From NCBI GenBank assembly GCA_030625885.1, contig DAOUPZ010000006.1, forward strand, positions 61,636 through 125,635: a stretch of DNA of 64,000 nt. The letters run 5' to 3'. Origin of the DNA: Clostridia bacterium. GTDB lineage: Bacteria > Bacillota > DAOUPZ01. Numbering within the stretch: the stretch's first letter is position 1; every line of letters begins with the position of its first letter. Positions 49,490 to 58,880 of this stretch are shown piece after piece. A program made the translations under genes and the position numbers. The notes below the pieces were generated by a model that did not search any database, was not told where the DNA came from, and saw nothing but the letters and a program-made list of their open reading frames with translations.

Positions 49490-51418
49490 ATGAATGAATT
49501 AAGTTTTGAACAATTAATTAAAAAAGACAGAGAAGAAGGTAAGGGCAAAGATTTTCAAGGCACTTTATTAGATTATTTGGAAATACTCAAAGAAAATCCA
49601 GACAAATCCATATTAGCTCATCAAAGACTCTATGAAATCATTACTCGTCCTGGCGTAAAGAGTATTGACGCAGAAGAAAATCCTCGTCTTCGCCGGATTT
49701 ATGGCAACGATGTCATTAAAAAATACAAATTTTTTGAAAATGATTTTTTTGGTATTGATAAAACATTAATGAAAATAGTGCGATATTTTCATGCCGCAGC
49801 GATGAAAGGAGAAGAATCACGGCAAGTATTATATCTTGTGGGACCTGTAGGATCTGGAAAATCTTCTATCATGGAAGCTATAAAAATGGCATTAGAAGAA
49901 AGTAAGCCGATTTATGCTATAAAAGGCTGTCCTATGCGTGAAGATCCTCTTCATCTGATTCCTAAGCATCTTCGTAAGGAATTTGAGGAACCATTAGATG
50001 TTAATATTGAAGGCGATTTATGTCCGATTTGCCGCTACCGCTTAAAAAATGAATATGACGGGGAATTTGAGCGCTATCCTGTAGAACAGATTGATTTTTC
50101 AATACGGGGGAGAAAAGGTGTTGGTGTGGTTCCTCCAGTAGATCCAAACAATCAGGATACTTCGGTTCTGGTAGGTTCAGTGGATATATCAAAAATGGAT
50201 CTTTATTCTGAAGATGATCCCCGTGTTTTATCTCTAAATGGTGCCTTCAATGTGGGTAATCGAGGCATTGTAGAATTTATTGAAGTATTTAAAAATGATG
50301 TGGAATATCTTCATGCAATGATTACAGCTACGCAAGAAAAATCCATTCCATCTCCGGGTAAAGGTCCGATGATCTATTTTGACGGCGCCATTTTAGCCCA
50401 TTCTAATGAAGCGGAGTGGAATAAATTTAAATCAGATCATACGAATGAAGCAATTTTAGATCGGATTGTTAAGATTGAAATTCCTTATTGTTTAGAATTA
50501 AACGAAGAAGTTAAGATATATGAGAAGATTCTTCGCAAGAGTCGGTTTGATGCACATATGGCTCCGCATACGTTGCAGATGGCATCTATGTTTGCCATAT
50601 TAACACGCTTAGCACCTTCAAATAAAGTTGATCCTTTAACTAAATTGAAGATATATAATGGGGAAGAAATTATCGAAAAAGGAAATCTTAGAAAGATAGA
50701 TATTATGGAATTGCGAGAAGAGAATGCTCGTGAAGGTATGGCGGGCATTTCTACCCGATTTATTATGAAAGCATTAGACATGGCATTAGCTGAATCAGAA
50801 CATAATTGTATTAACCCGCTTTCTATTATGGAAACACTTATCAAATCGGTTAAGGATTTGTCTATTGGGGATGATGAAAAGAAAAAATATCTAGGGTATA
50901 TTAAGAGCAGTTTAAAAAGTGAATATCATAAAATTCTAGAAAAAGAAGTGACAAAGGCCTTTATCCATGGTTATCAGGAACAGGCTGAAGATCTTTTTAA
51001 TAATTATTTAGATCATGCTGAGGCTTATATCAATAAGACGAAGATTAAAGATATGAATACGGATGAAGAGTTAGAGCCAGATGAAGAATTTTTAAAATCC
51101 ATTGAAGGTCAGATTGCTATTACCGGATCATCTGCACGAGGTTTTCGTCAAGATGTTACATCCTATATGTTTTCTCTTATGCGCAATGGATCTAAAATTG
51201 ATTTTAATTGTTATGAACCCTTAAAGGAAGCCATTGAAAAGAAATTGATGAGTTCTGTAAAAGAATTATCTCGTGTTATTACAAAAACCAAAGTACGTAA
51301 TAAAGATCAAAATGAGAAATATGATGCGATGGTTGATGAATTGAAAAAGAATGGTTATTGTGATCACTGCTGTAATGTGATATTAAAATATGCAGCCAAT
51401 AACTTGTGGAAAGATTAG
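49490..51418 (+). CDS. prkA: PrkA AAA+ serine protein kinase (YeaG family)
   Basis: Protein of 642 residues, near the usual PrkA length. N-terminal AAA+ domain (Walker A YLVGPVGSGKSSIMEAI, zinc-like CPICRYRL loop, VGSVDISKMDLYSEDDPRVLSLNGA) and a C-terminal PrkA kinase-like domain. In Bacillus PrkA promotes sporulation gene expression; the E. coli homologue YeaG acts with YeaH in starvation. Start ATG 49490 has GGAGG at 49479-49483. An upstream in-frame ATG 49454 has its own AGGAG and would add 12 residues. Followed by yhbH and spoVR, the conserved trio. Confidence 0.93.
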   Translation: MNELSFEQLIKKDREEGKGKDFQGTLLDYLEILKENPDKSILAHQRLYEIITRPGVKSIDAEENPRLRRIYGNDVIKKYKFFENDFFGIDKTLMKIVRYFHAAAMKGEESRQVLYLVGPVGSGKSSIMEAIKMALEESKPIYAIKGCPMREDPLHLIPKHLRKEFEEPLDVNIEGDLCPICRYRLKNEYDGEFERYPVEQIDFSIRGRKGVGVVPPVDPNNQDTSVLVGSVDISKMDLYSEDDPRVLSLNGAFNVGNRGIVEFIEVFKNDVEYLHAMITATQEKSIPSPGKGPMIYFDGAILAHSNEAEWNKFKSDHTNEAILDRIVKIEIPYCLELNEEVKIYEKILRKSRFDAHMAPHTLQMASMFAILTRLAPSNKVDPLTKLKIYNGEEIIEKGNLRKIDIMELREENAREGMAGISTRFIMKALDMALAESEHNCINPLSIMETLIKSVKDLSIGDDEKKKYLGYIKSSLKSEYHKILEKEVTKAFIHGYQEQAEDLFNNYLDHAEAYINKTKIKDMNTDEELEPDEEFLKSIEGQIAITGSSARGFRQDVTSYMFSLMRNGSKIDFNCYEPLKEAIEKKLMSSVKELSRVITKTKVRNKDQNEKYDAMVDELKKNGYCDHCCNVILKYAANNLWKD

Positions 51419-51430
51419 AAAACAGCCTAG

Positions 51431-51664
51431 GGTGTTTTCAATTCACAATTCACAATGCACAATTAAAAGAAAAATACATAAAAATAGAACCATGAAAAAC
51501 TCATGTTCTTATATCATAAGATAAATGGTGAAAGGCTATATTTGGTAAAATTTCAAAGAAAAACACTAAGAATAGATCATACTATGAATAATCAAGGTAG
51601 AAGGTTAAAAGAGTAGATAATTTGAAAACCAACTTTGACTTTTGACCTTCTATCTTCTACCAGC
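51431..51664. repeat. 7-bp period tracts between prkA and yhbH
   Basis: ATTCACA, ATTCACA, ATGCACA, ATT (51431-51461) has a clear 7-base period. Further on, GTAGAAGGTTAAAAGAGTAG (about 51597) and GACCTTCTATCTTCTACC (about 51644-51662) are roughly complementary, and the latter is itself 7-periodic (CTTCTAT, CTTCTAC). The 51419-51769 gap holds no recognisable gene. Confidence 0.55.
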
Positions 51665-51729
51665 ATAAACATTTAATATAACTTGTTAAAATTACGTCGT
51701 ATATAGAAATGATAACAAAGTAAAAGTAG

Positions 51730-51751
51730 ATGCCCACCCGGGCATTTTTTT
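51730..51751 (+). terminator. Terminator in the yhbH leader
   Basis: ATGCCC, loop ACCC, GGGCAT, then TTTTTT. It ends only 18 bases before the yhbH start. It may end the prkA transcript or act as an attenuator for yhbH-spoVR. Confidence 0.7.
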
Positions 51752-51769
51752 ACAAAAGGAGTTGTTAAG

Positions 51770-52927
51770 ATGGCGATTTTTAGAGATTACCGTAATGATA
51801 GTCGGGATCGGGCAACTGAGGATCGGCGAAGACATCATGAATTGGTAGAAGATGCTATAAAAAAGAATATCGGTGATATTATTGCGGAAGAAAGCATTAT
51901 TGGTCAAAACAAGGATAAAATTATTAAAATACCAATTAAAGGGGTTAAGGAATATAGCTTTGTTTATGGTAAAAACCAAAAACAGGCTGGGTCAGGAGAA
52001 GGTAATGAAAAGCGGGGACAACGTGTTGGCAAAGCCAACCAGCAACAGAAAGGAGAAGGGGGGCAAGGCGCAGGTAATGAACCAGGTGAGGATATTTATG
52101 AAACAGAAGTGACGATTGAACAATTGGTTCATTATCTTTTTGAGGATCTTGAACTTCCATTCTTAGAACGCAAACGTTATTCTCAATTGGAAGCAGAAAA
52201 AAATTTTAAACGCTCAGGCATTAAGCGTAAAGGTATTCCACCGCGTTTAGCAAAAAGGCGATCAGTAATGGAAAAAATTAAGCGTAAGAAGGCAATGAGT
52301 CGCAGCGAAGATTCAGAAGAATTAGAAAATCAACGGTTTCCCTTTAGTGATGATGATTTGCGTTATTACCGTGTGAAAGAAGAAATTCGCAAAGAATCAA
52401 ATGCAGTTGTTATTTGTATTATGGACGTTTCCGGTTCTATGGATCGCAATAAGAAGTATTTGGCACGCAGCTTCTATTTTCTATTATATCAATTTGTGCG
52501 CCTAAAATATCGTAATGTGGATGTTGTTTTTATTTCTCATACAACATCTGCTAAAGAGGTAACAGAGGATGAGTTTTTTCATCGTGGGGAATCAGGCGGG
52601 ACATTTATCAGCAGCGGCTATGCAAAAGCGTTGCAAGTCATTGAACAACGTTATAACCCTGCGGCATGGAATATCTATGCTTTTCATTGTAGTGACGGGG
52701 ATAATTGGACAGAAGACAATCAGAAGGCTGTTAATTTGGCGAAAGCGTTATGTGAAGTTTGTAATTTGTTTGGGTATGGAGAGATTAGAACCAGTCCATA
52801 TGGAGGTAACATGCGGGTTCAATATTTGAATCAAATTAAGGGAGATAACTTTTCAATTGTTAAGATTAATAAGAAAGAAGATGTATGGCCTGCATTTAAG
52901 AAAATGTTAGAACAGGAAGAAAAGTAG
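51770..52927 (+). CDS. yhbH: Sporulation protein YhbH (DUF444)
   Basis: DUF444 protein of 385 residues (E. coli YeaH). An N-terminal charged region, then a Gly/Gln-rich linker (about 65-105), then a von Willebrand A-like domain with the MIDAS-type DVSGSMDRNKK (about 222) and SHTTSAKEVTEDEFFHRGESGGT. It works with PrkA in a phosphorylation-linked pathway; in Bacillus it is made during sporulation. The ribosome-binding site AAAGGAG precedes the ATG. spoVR starts 11 bases downstream. Confidence 0.93.
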   Translation: MAIFRDYRNDSRDRATEDRRRHHELVEDAIKKNIGDIIAEESIIGQNKDKIIKIPIKGVKEYSFVYGKNQKQAGSGEGNEKRGQRVGKANQQQKGEGGQGAGNEPGEDIYETEVTIEQLVHYLFEDLELPFLERKRYSQLEAEKNFKRSGIKRKGIPPRLAKRRSVMEKIKRKKAMSRSEDSEELENQRFPFSDDDLRYYRVKEEIRKESNAVVICIMDVSGSMDRNKKYLARSFYFLLYQFVRLKYRNVDVVFISHTTSAKEVTEDEFFHRGESGGTFISSGYAKALQVIEQRYNPAAWNIYAFHCSDGDNWTEDNQKAVNLAKALCEVCNLFGYGEIRTSPYGGNMRVQYLNQIKGDNFSIVKINKKEDVWPAFKKMLEQEEK

Positions 52928-52938
52928 GAGGGGAGAAC

Positions 52939-54321
52939 ATGGATTATTCATTAAAAGACTTGGAGAAATGGAATGAACGTATTGAGAAAATTGTTATAAG
53001 AGAAGGTCTTGACTGTTATCCCCAGGAATATGAACTTTGTAACTATGAGGATATGTTAGGCTATGAAGCTTATATGGGTATGCCATCTCATTATCGACAT
53101 TGGAGCTTCGGTAAATCCTATGAAAAATTAAAAACGTACTATAAATATAATCTTACGGGTTTGCCTTATGAAATGGTAATTAACTCCAATCCCTGCATTG
53201 CTTATTTAATGAAAGATAATACCCATTTATTACAAATATTAACCATTGCTCATGTGTATGGCCATAATGATTTTTTTAAGAACAATCGTTTGTTTAAGAA
53301 AGGAACGAATGCTGCACTGACGGTTGAGATGTTTAAGAATCATGCCAATCGTATTCAAAGTTATATACAGGACCCAAGCATTGGTTATGAAGGTGTAGAA
53401 CGTATTTTAGATGCGGCGCATGCATTAAAGTTACAGACATCACATGTCATTGGAGAAAAAAAATTATCTCATGAAGAAAAAAAGCAGCGTCTTATTGAAA
53501 AGTATAATACTAAGCCCAAAGTAACCTATCCATTATTTGAAGTTAGAGAAGATAAAAAACCACCTGATTTAAATAGAATTCCTCTTGAACCAGAGGAAGA
53601 TATTCTAGCTTTTATCGCAGAATATGGAGATTTAGAAGAATGGGAAAAGGATATTATTCAAATCGTAATAGATGAAACAAAATATTTTATACCTCAAATA
53701 GAAACAAAAATTATTAATGAAGGATGGGCTAGTTTTTGGCACTATCGTATTTTGAACCAACTAGACTTGCCACAAGGGTTTCATATTGAATTTTTAAAAC
53801 GGCATAATCAAGTTATAAGGCCTCATTTGGGAAGTATTAATCCATATTATGTGGGGTTTAAATTACTTCAAGATATTGAAAAACGTTTTCCCGACGAGCC
53901 CCAAAAAATATTTGAAGTAAGAGCTATGGAGCGGGATGAATCTTTTTTGCGCCGCTATTTAACCAAGGCCTTATGTGAGGAACTTCATTTGTTTGAATAT
54001 GCTCAAAAAGCAAACTATTATACGGTAACAGAGATTTCTGATGAAGAAGGTTGGAAAAAAATTAGAGATACCCTTTGCAAAAATACAGGGCTAAATGGTG
54101 TTCCAGTGGTTAAAATTGCTGAAATGTCTAAAAAGAATAATACACTTACTTTGATACATGAATTTGATGGAAGAGAATTACAGCTTCAATATGCAGAAGA
54201 AACATTAAAATATCTTGCGGAGTTATGGAAAGGATCTGTAAAATTAATAACGGTGCTTTCTGGTCAAGAAAAAGAATATATTTGTAATGAAAAACACCAG
54301 GTATTCTTAAGGGAACTTTAA
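52939..54321 (+). CDS. spoVR: SpoVR family protein
   Basis: Protein of 460 residues, full length for SpoVR/YcgB, needed for normal spore cortex formation in Bacillus. Seen: CYPQEYELCNYEDMLGYEAYMGMPSHYRHWSFGKSYEK, HVYGHNDFFKNNRLF, IINEGWASFWHYRIL and IRPHLGSINPYYVGFKLLQDIEKR. The His/Glu pattern (HVYGHNDFF, NEGWASFWH) resembles a metallo-enzyme site. Last gene of the prkA-yhbH-spoVR set. Confidence 0.93.
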   Translation: MDYSLKDLEKWNERIEKIVIREGLDCYPQEYELCNYEDMLGYEAYMGMPSHYRHWSFGKSYEKLKTYYKYNLTGLPYEMVINSNPCIAYLMKDNTHLLQILTIAHVYGHNDFFKNNRLFKKGTNAALTVEMFKNHANRIQSYIQDPSIGYEGVERILDAAHALKLQTSHVIGEKKLSHEEKKQRLIEKYNTKPKVTYPLFEVREDKKPPDLNRIPLEPEEDILAFIAEYGDLEEWEKDIIQIVIDETKYFIPQIETKIINEGWASFWHYRILNQLDLPQGFHIEFLKRHNQVIRPHLGSINPYYVGFKLLQDIEKRFPDEPQKIFEVRAMERDESFLRRYLTKALCEELHLFEYAQKANYYTVTEISDEEGWKKIRDTLCKNTGLNGVPVVKIAEMSKKNNTLTLIHEFDGRELQLQYAEETLKYLAELWKGSVKLITVLSGQEKEYICNEKHQVFLREL

Positions 54322-54385
54322 GAAGGATTTCCTTTTCTTTTGTTGAATTGATTATCTATATCAAAAAGAAATAGGAGGGAAGAAA

Positions 54386-55372
54386 ATGAAACGAATGCTA
54401 GCCACTTTTTTATCACTATCATTGATTTGCACCTTATTAATTGGTTGTAGTACGACTGAAGATGCCAATACAAATCAATCCTCTCCCCTTAAGGAACTGG
54501 TTGTTCAGGCACCTGTGGGTCCCCCCACTGTTCCTTTACTTCATATGCAAGAAGTCAATACATTAGGTGAAAACATAAAATTTGAAGTACAGTTATATAA
54601 AAATATGGATGAGGCTACTGCCCGTATTGTTAATAATGATGTTGACCTCTCTGTTTTACCCCTTAATGTTGCTTCCAATCTGTATAATAAAGGAACGCCT
54701 ATTACATTAGGGAATGTAAATACATGGGGAATTTTGTATATCGTTTCTAACGGCGTGGTTCTTGATGATTGGAAGGACTTAAAAGGGCAAGATGTTTATA
54801 TTGGAAATAAAGGGACGACACCCGATATTTTGGCGCGTTACTTAATGAGCAAAAGCGGTATTGATCCAGACAATGATGTTAATATTCAATATTCTACTTC
54901 TCCAGAAATTGCCCAAATGCTGCTTAAGGGAATTGCTAAAGTAGCGGTTTTGCCTGAACCTCTTGTTACTAAAGTAACGATGAAGAATCCCAATATTAAA
55001 GTGTCTTTAGATTTTCAAGAAACATGGACCAACATAGAAGGAGAAAATTTGAATTTGCCGCAAGCAGGGATTGTGATGCAAAACAGTGCGATTAAAGAAA
55101 ACAAAGAACTTATTGATAAATTTCAACATGCCTATTCTGAAGCCATAAAGTGGGTCAATGAAAATCCTGATGAAGCAGGTCAACTAGCAGAAAAATATTT
55201 GAGTATTCCCACAAAAGTCATTGAAAATGCAATGGAAAGAATGAATATTCGTTTTGTAAGTGCAAAAGATGCTCAGGAAGATGTTGAGATGTATTTATCC
55301 CGTTTGTGGGAGTATTCACCTGACATTATAGGGGGAGAGATTCCGGATGTCAAATTTTTCTATCAGGAATAA
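54386..55372 (+). CDS. NitT/TauT-type ABC substrate-binding lipoprotein
   Basis: Lipoprotein of 328 residues with lipobox LLIGC (Cys21). The mature protein has the type-2 periplasmic fold used by the nitrate/sulfonate/thiamine-precursor group: APVGPPTVPLLHMQE, DLSVLPLNVASNLYNKG, DWKDLKGQDVYIGNKGTTPDIL. The substrate cannot be read from sequence. Its end overlaps the permease start by 26 bases. It follows spoVR after a short gap without a clear terminator. Confidence 0.85.
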   Translation: MKRMLATFLSLSLICTLLIGCSTTEDANTNQSSPLKELVVQAPVGPPTVPLLHMQEVNTLGENIKFEVQLYKNMDEATARIVNNDVDLSVLPLNVASNLYNKGTPITLGNVNTWGILYIVSNGVVLDDWKDLKGQDVYIGNKGTTPDILARYLMSKSGIDPDNDVNIQYSTSPEIAQMLLKGIAKVAVLPEPLVTKVTMKNPNIKVSLDFQETWTNIEGENLNLPQAGIVMQNSAIKENKELIDKFQHAYSEAIKWVNENPDEAGQLAEKYLSIPTKVIENAMERMNIRFVSAKDAQEDVEMYLSRLWEYSPDIIGGEIPDVKFFYQE

Positions 55373-56099
55373 TTTCCGCTGGATTATTTCAGTCATATGT
55401 GGGTTAATTTTATGGAATGTATTGTCAATGATTTATTTAGAATACGTTATTCCTTCCCCGGAGGCCACCATAAAAGCGCTATTATCTTTAATTGCCTCCG
55501 GGCAACTTTTTTATTTCGCGCGTATTACAATTGGACGAGCTATGGCTGGATTTTCCCTTTCTTTTTTTATAGGAGGAAGTATGGGGCTTATCATGGGATT
55601 AAATGATAAGGTTCATGATTTCTTACGTCCCTGGGTTACTTTTCTTCAAGTTTCTCCTACTATTTCCTGGCTTTTAATTGCAATGATCTGGTTTGGATTG
55701 GGTGATGGTGTTGCCGTTTTTATTATTTTTATAGCTACTTTTCCAGTGATGATTATTAATACAATTGAAGGGGTCAGACAAGTGGATCCGAATCTTGTTC
55801 AGATGGCTCAGACGTTTGAAGTGCCTCGGAGTTGCTTAATTCGTGAAATATATATTCCTTCTATTTTACCGTATATTATGGCGGGTGCTTCTATTATTAT
55901 GGGAATGACTTGGAAAGCAGTAGCTATGGCTGAAGTGTTAGGTGCGACAACGGGTATTGGAGCTGGGATGAGTTGGGGAAGGGTTAATCTTGAAACGCCG
56001 GAAGTTTTTGCGTGGACACTATTGTTGGTTACTTTAGGCTTTGTTTCGGAATGGTTATTGATTAGACCTTTGCAAGCAAAATTTAGCTGGTGGAAGTGA
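55347..56099 (+). CDS. NitT/TauT-type ABC permease
   Basis: Membrane protein of 250 residues with about six helices. N-terminal WIISVICGLILWNVLSMIYL; coupling loop MAQTFEVPRSCLIREIYIPSILPYIMAGASIIMGMTWKAVAMAEVLG, characteristic of SsuC/TauC/ThiX-like permeases. Part of the three-gene importer; the ATPase follows 4 bases downstream. Confidence 0.88.
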   Translation: MSNFSIRNNFRWIISVICGLILWNVLSMIYLEYVIPSPEATIKALLSLIASGQLFYFARITIGRAMAGFSLSFFIGGSMGLIMGLNDKVHDFLRPWVTFLQVSPTISWLLIAMIWFGLGDGVAVFIIFIATFPVMIINTIEGVRQVDPNLVQMAQTFEVPRSCLIREIYIPSILPYIMAGASIIMGMTWKAVAMAEVLGATTGIGAGMSWGRVNLETPEVFAWTLLLVTLGFVSEWLLIRPLQAKFSWWK

Positions 56100-56103
56100 T
56101 GTT

Positions 56104-56817
56104 ATGGATTTACAAGTAGAAAATGTAGCCAAATCTTGGGGAGAAATTCAAGTCTTATATGACTTGAATTTTTCCTTGGGGGAAAATGAAATCCTTTGTA
56201 TTTTAGGTCCGTCTGGATGTGGTAAAACAACGATTTTGAATCTCATCTCTGGGATTATTAGGCCGGATGCAGGAAGTGTACGCTTTTCTTGTGAAGGGAA
56301 AACAGGCTATGTCTTTCAGGAACCGCGGCTTTTGCCATGGAAAACCGTGTATGACAATATTGCCTTTGTTTTGAAGCATTGGATGTCTCAAGATGAACTG
56401 GACAAGACCGTCAAAGGCTATATTGAAATGATGGAATTAAATCAATTTAAAGATGCCTATCCCCGGCAGTTAAGTGGGGGAATGAAGCAACGGGTTTCAT
56501 TGGCTAGAGCATTTGCCTATAATCCAGATTTGCTTTTGATGGATGAACCGTTTAAATCGTTGGATTTGACATTGCGTTTTTCCTTGATTAAGTTATTATT
56601 AAAGTTGTGGCGTTCACAACCAAAATCTATTGTTTTTGTAACGCATGAAGTATCTGAAGCTATTTTGTTGGGAGATCGAGTATGTGTGCTTTCTTCCAAA
56701 CCTACCTATGTTAAAGACTGTATATCTATTGACATTCATCAGGAAGAGCGTGAAATAAGTGATCCCCGTTTACTTATGATAGAAGGGAAATTATATAAGT
56801 TATTAGCGGAAGAATAG
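56104..56817 (+). CDS. NitT/TauT-type ABC ATPase
   Basis: ATPase of 237 residues. Walker A GPSGCGKTT, Q-loop VFQEPRLLPWKTVYDNI (the LLPW is typical of this family), signature LSGGMKQR, Walker B LLLMDEPFKSLD, switch FVTHEVSEA. It powers the importer encoded by the two preceding genes. Ends before the shared hairpin 56839-56872. Confidence 0.92.
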   Translation: MDLQVENVAKSWGEIQVLYDLNFSLGENEILCILGPSGCGKTTILNLISGIIRPDAGSVRFSCEGKTGYVFQEPRLLPWKTVYDNIAFVLKHWMSQDELDKTVKGYIEMMELNQFKDAYPRQLSGGMKQRVSLARAFAYNPDLLLMDEPFKSLDLTLRFSLIKLLLKLWRSQPKSIVFVTHEVSEAILLGDRVCVLSSKPTYVKDCISIDIHQEEREISDPRLLMIEGKLYKLLAEE

Positions 56818-56838
56818 AACAGTTATGAGAAATTGTAG

Positions 56839-56872
56839 AAACGCGATTAGATGATGGCATCTAATCGCGTTT
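56839..56872. terminator. Bidirectional terminator
   Basis: AAACGCGATTAGATG and CATCTAATCGCGTTT pair perfectly around 4 bases between convergent genes; TTTTTC follows on the plus strand. Confidence 0.9.
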
Positions 56873-56889
56873 TTCTTACCAATCTTTTA

Positions 56890-58374
56890 TTAAAATACAA
56901 AGCCTGCAACAATGAAGAAGATAGCACTTAGTGCTGCACCTAAGAACCCAAATGGCATCTGGGTTACGGCATGTCGGAAATTATCACAACCAGTGGCTGC
57001 AGAAGTCAATATGGTAGCATCTGAGTAGAAGCAAATATGGCTTCCCCAAACACCTGCGGAACATACAGCACCCACTACTATAATTGGGTTTGCGCCAATG
57101 GCTATGGAAAGAGGAATAACGATTGGTAAAGCGATGATATACATGCCCCAGCTGATGCCCATGATAAACTCAGTTGTACCAAACAAGAGGAAAACGACCA
57201 GCGGCAGCAGTTGCGGCGTTACGATTTTTGCAGCTTTATCAACCACATATTGGATAAAACCAATTTCTTCACATCCTGCTGCAAAGCAATAAGCTAGAAC
57301 AACCATTATTAGCGGCATCAGCATATTTTTTATACCTTGTACTGTAAGATCGGCAAATTCCAATGGATTCATAAGCTTTTGGGGAATATAGAGCAGAAAT
57401 GTAAACGCCATGGTTGAAAGAACACCCATTTGCATATCGACATCAAAATAAATCGTAGAAGCGATCAGGAATAGAATAGGAAGAAAGAAATTAAAAATTC
57501 TTGGATTATTAGGAAGTGTCAGTTCTTTTGCGCCTGCTTTCATGTCGATTTTTTCTGAACCTGGAGGTGCTAGAACTCCTGTTTCACGTGCTCTTTTTTC
57601 AGCCTTTTTCATGGGTCCAAAAATAGGAACGATACCTAAAACAACAAGTAATGTGATAATAGCGGCAAACCACCCATAAAAATTGAATGGTATTGTTTTA
57701 ATGAAATATTTTACGCCTGCACCATCCGGAGCTAAGCCATTGGCTTCCATCAAAGTTCCGATAAAGATCGCCCATGTGGAAATAGGAATTAAGGTACAGA
57801 CAGGAGCAGCTGTAGAATCGACGACATAAGCCAGCATTTCTCTGGAAACTTTATGACGATCTGTAAGGGGCGCCATACAAGAGCCAACCGTTAAACAATT
57901 GAGATAATCATCGATAAAGATGACGACGCCTAAAATCCAAGACCATACTAGAGTGCTTTTGCGAGTTTTTGCTTTTGTGGCAACCCATTCCCCAAAAGCA
58001 AATGCACCACCTGCTTTCTCGATTAAGGCAATGATGCTACCCATTAAACCACAAACAATAAATAGCCATGCGATATCTTCATTCATCATTTGTTCAAGTA
58101 ACATTTCATTAAATGGCCCAAAAAACCCTGACTTATAGGCCATTACATAGCAAAGTACGGCTGATAAGGTTAAGGCTTCCAGAATCCTCTTAGTATAGAA
58201 GATATATGAGATCAAAAATATCGGTGGGATCAGTGTTAGGATTCCAAAATTTTCTGCCTCATCAGGGCTTACAAATGCAATTAAGATAAATCCAATAAAA
58301 AGAATTCCATACGTCATTAATAATTTAGAGAATTCTCTATCATTCTTTTGTTCAAATTGAAGATTGGTTTTCAT
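56890..58374 (-). CDS. NhaC-family Na+/H+ antiporter-type transporter (third paralogue)
   Basis: Membrane protein of 494 residues. Same family signature as the two above: GLMGSIIALIEKAGGAFAFGEW, VIFIDDYLNCLTVGSCMAPLTDRH, ISTWAIFIGTLMEANG, WGSHICFYSDATILTSAATGCDNFRHAVTQMPFG. It has a longer N-terminal segment with two extra hydrophobic stretches. It stands alone on the minus strand, divergent from the FAD enzyme at 58881, with a good AAGGAGG site. Confidence 0.88.
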   Translation of the reverse strand: MKTNLQFEQKNDREFSKLLMTYGILFIGFILIAFVSPDEAENFGILTLIPPIFLISYIFYTKRILEALTLSAVLCYVMAYKSGFFGPFNEMLLEQMMNEDIAWLFIVCGLMGSIIALIEKAGGAFAFGEWVATKAKTRKSTLVWSWILGVVIFIDDYLNCLTVGSCMAPLTDRHKVSREMLAYVVDSTAAPVCTLIPISTWAIFIGTLMEANGLAPDGAGVKYFIKTIPFNFYGWFAAIITLLVVLGIVPIFGPMKKAEKRARETGVLAPPGSEKIDMKAGAKELTLPNNPRIFNFFLPILFLIASTIYFDVDMQMGVLSTMAFTFLLYIPQKLMNPLEFADLTVQGIKNMLMPLIMVVLAYCFAAGCEEIGFIQYVVDKAAKIVTPQLLPLVVFLLFGTTEFIMGISWGMYIIALPIVIPLSIAIGANPIIVVGAVCSAGVWGSHICFYSDATILTSAATGCDNFRHAVTQMPFGFLGAALSAIFFIVAGFVF

Positions 58375-58880
58375 AAATTCTTACCTCCTTCACGTTTAAA
58401 ATAAATAATGACATTAATTAAATGGGTTAATCCCTCCTTTTTCATTAGACTTAACAGCTTTACCAAACAATAAATGCAAACCAAAGGCCAAAACACTCGC
58501 AAAATAGATATAAAAAAATAATGTATCACGCGAGCACATTCTGTGTTAATTTATGGATATAATATGTGGAAACGACTATTTGTAAAAACAGTATTTGGGC
58601 GTTTGGGTAGATAGAGAAGCCTCTTGAATAGTCGGAAAAGATTAGGAGATAAATATTTATGAACATTAAGAGCAAAGGTCTCATTCATGATGTATATTTT
58701 GTATACATCATGAATGATTGTGATACAGAATTTTGTTTTGTAAGGGGTTTAAGAAACGAAGTATCATTGAGATAATGATAAACATATGCACATATGGAAA
58801 TTTATAACATATAATAATTAAGAATATTTATAGCATAGAGCTAAAACGTCATAAAATAATCAACTGCAAGGAGGATCATA
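58375..58880. other. Divergent intergenic region with one perfect dyad
   Basis: AT-rich, about 500 bases, no ORF with a ribosome-binding site. The only clear structure is TCATTCATGATGTATA / TATACATCATGAATGA at 58681-58717 (16-bp arms, 5-base loop), which could be an operator for either divergent gene or an RNA hairpin. Confidence 0.5.
58681..58717. promoter_or_regulatory. Perfect 16-bp-arm dyad between divergent genes
   Basis: Perfectly complementary arms at 58681-58696 and 58702-58717 around TTTTG. It is not followed by a T run, so an operator is more likely than a terminator. Confidence 0.4.
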
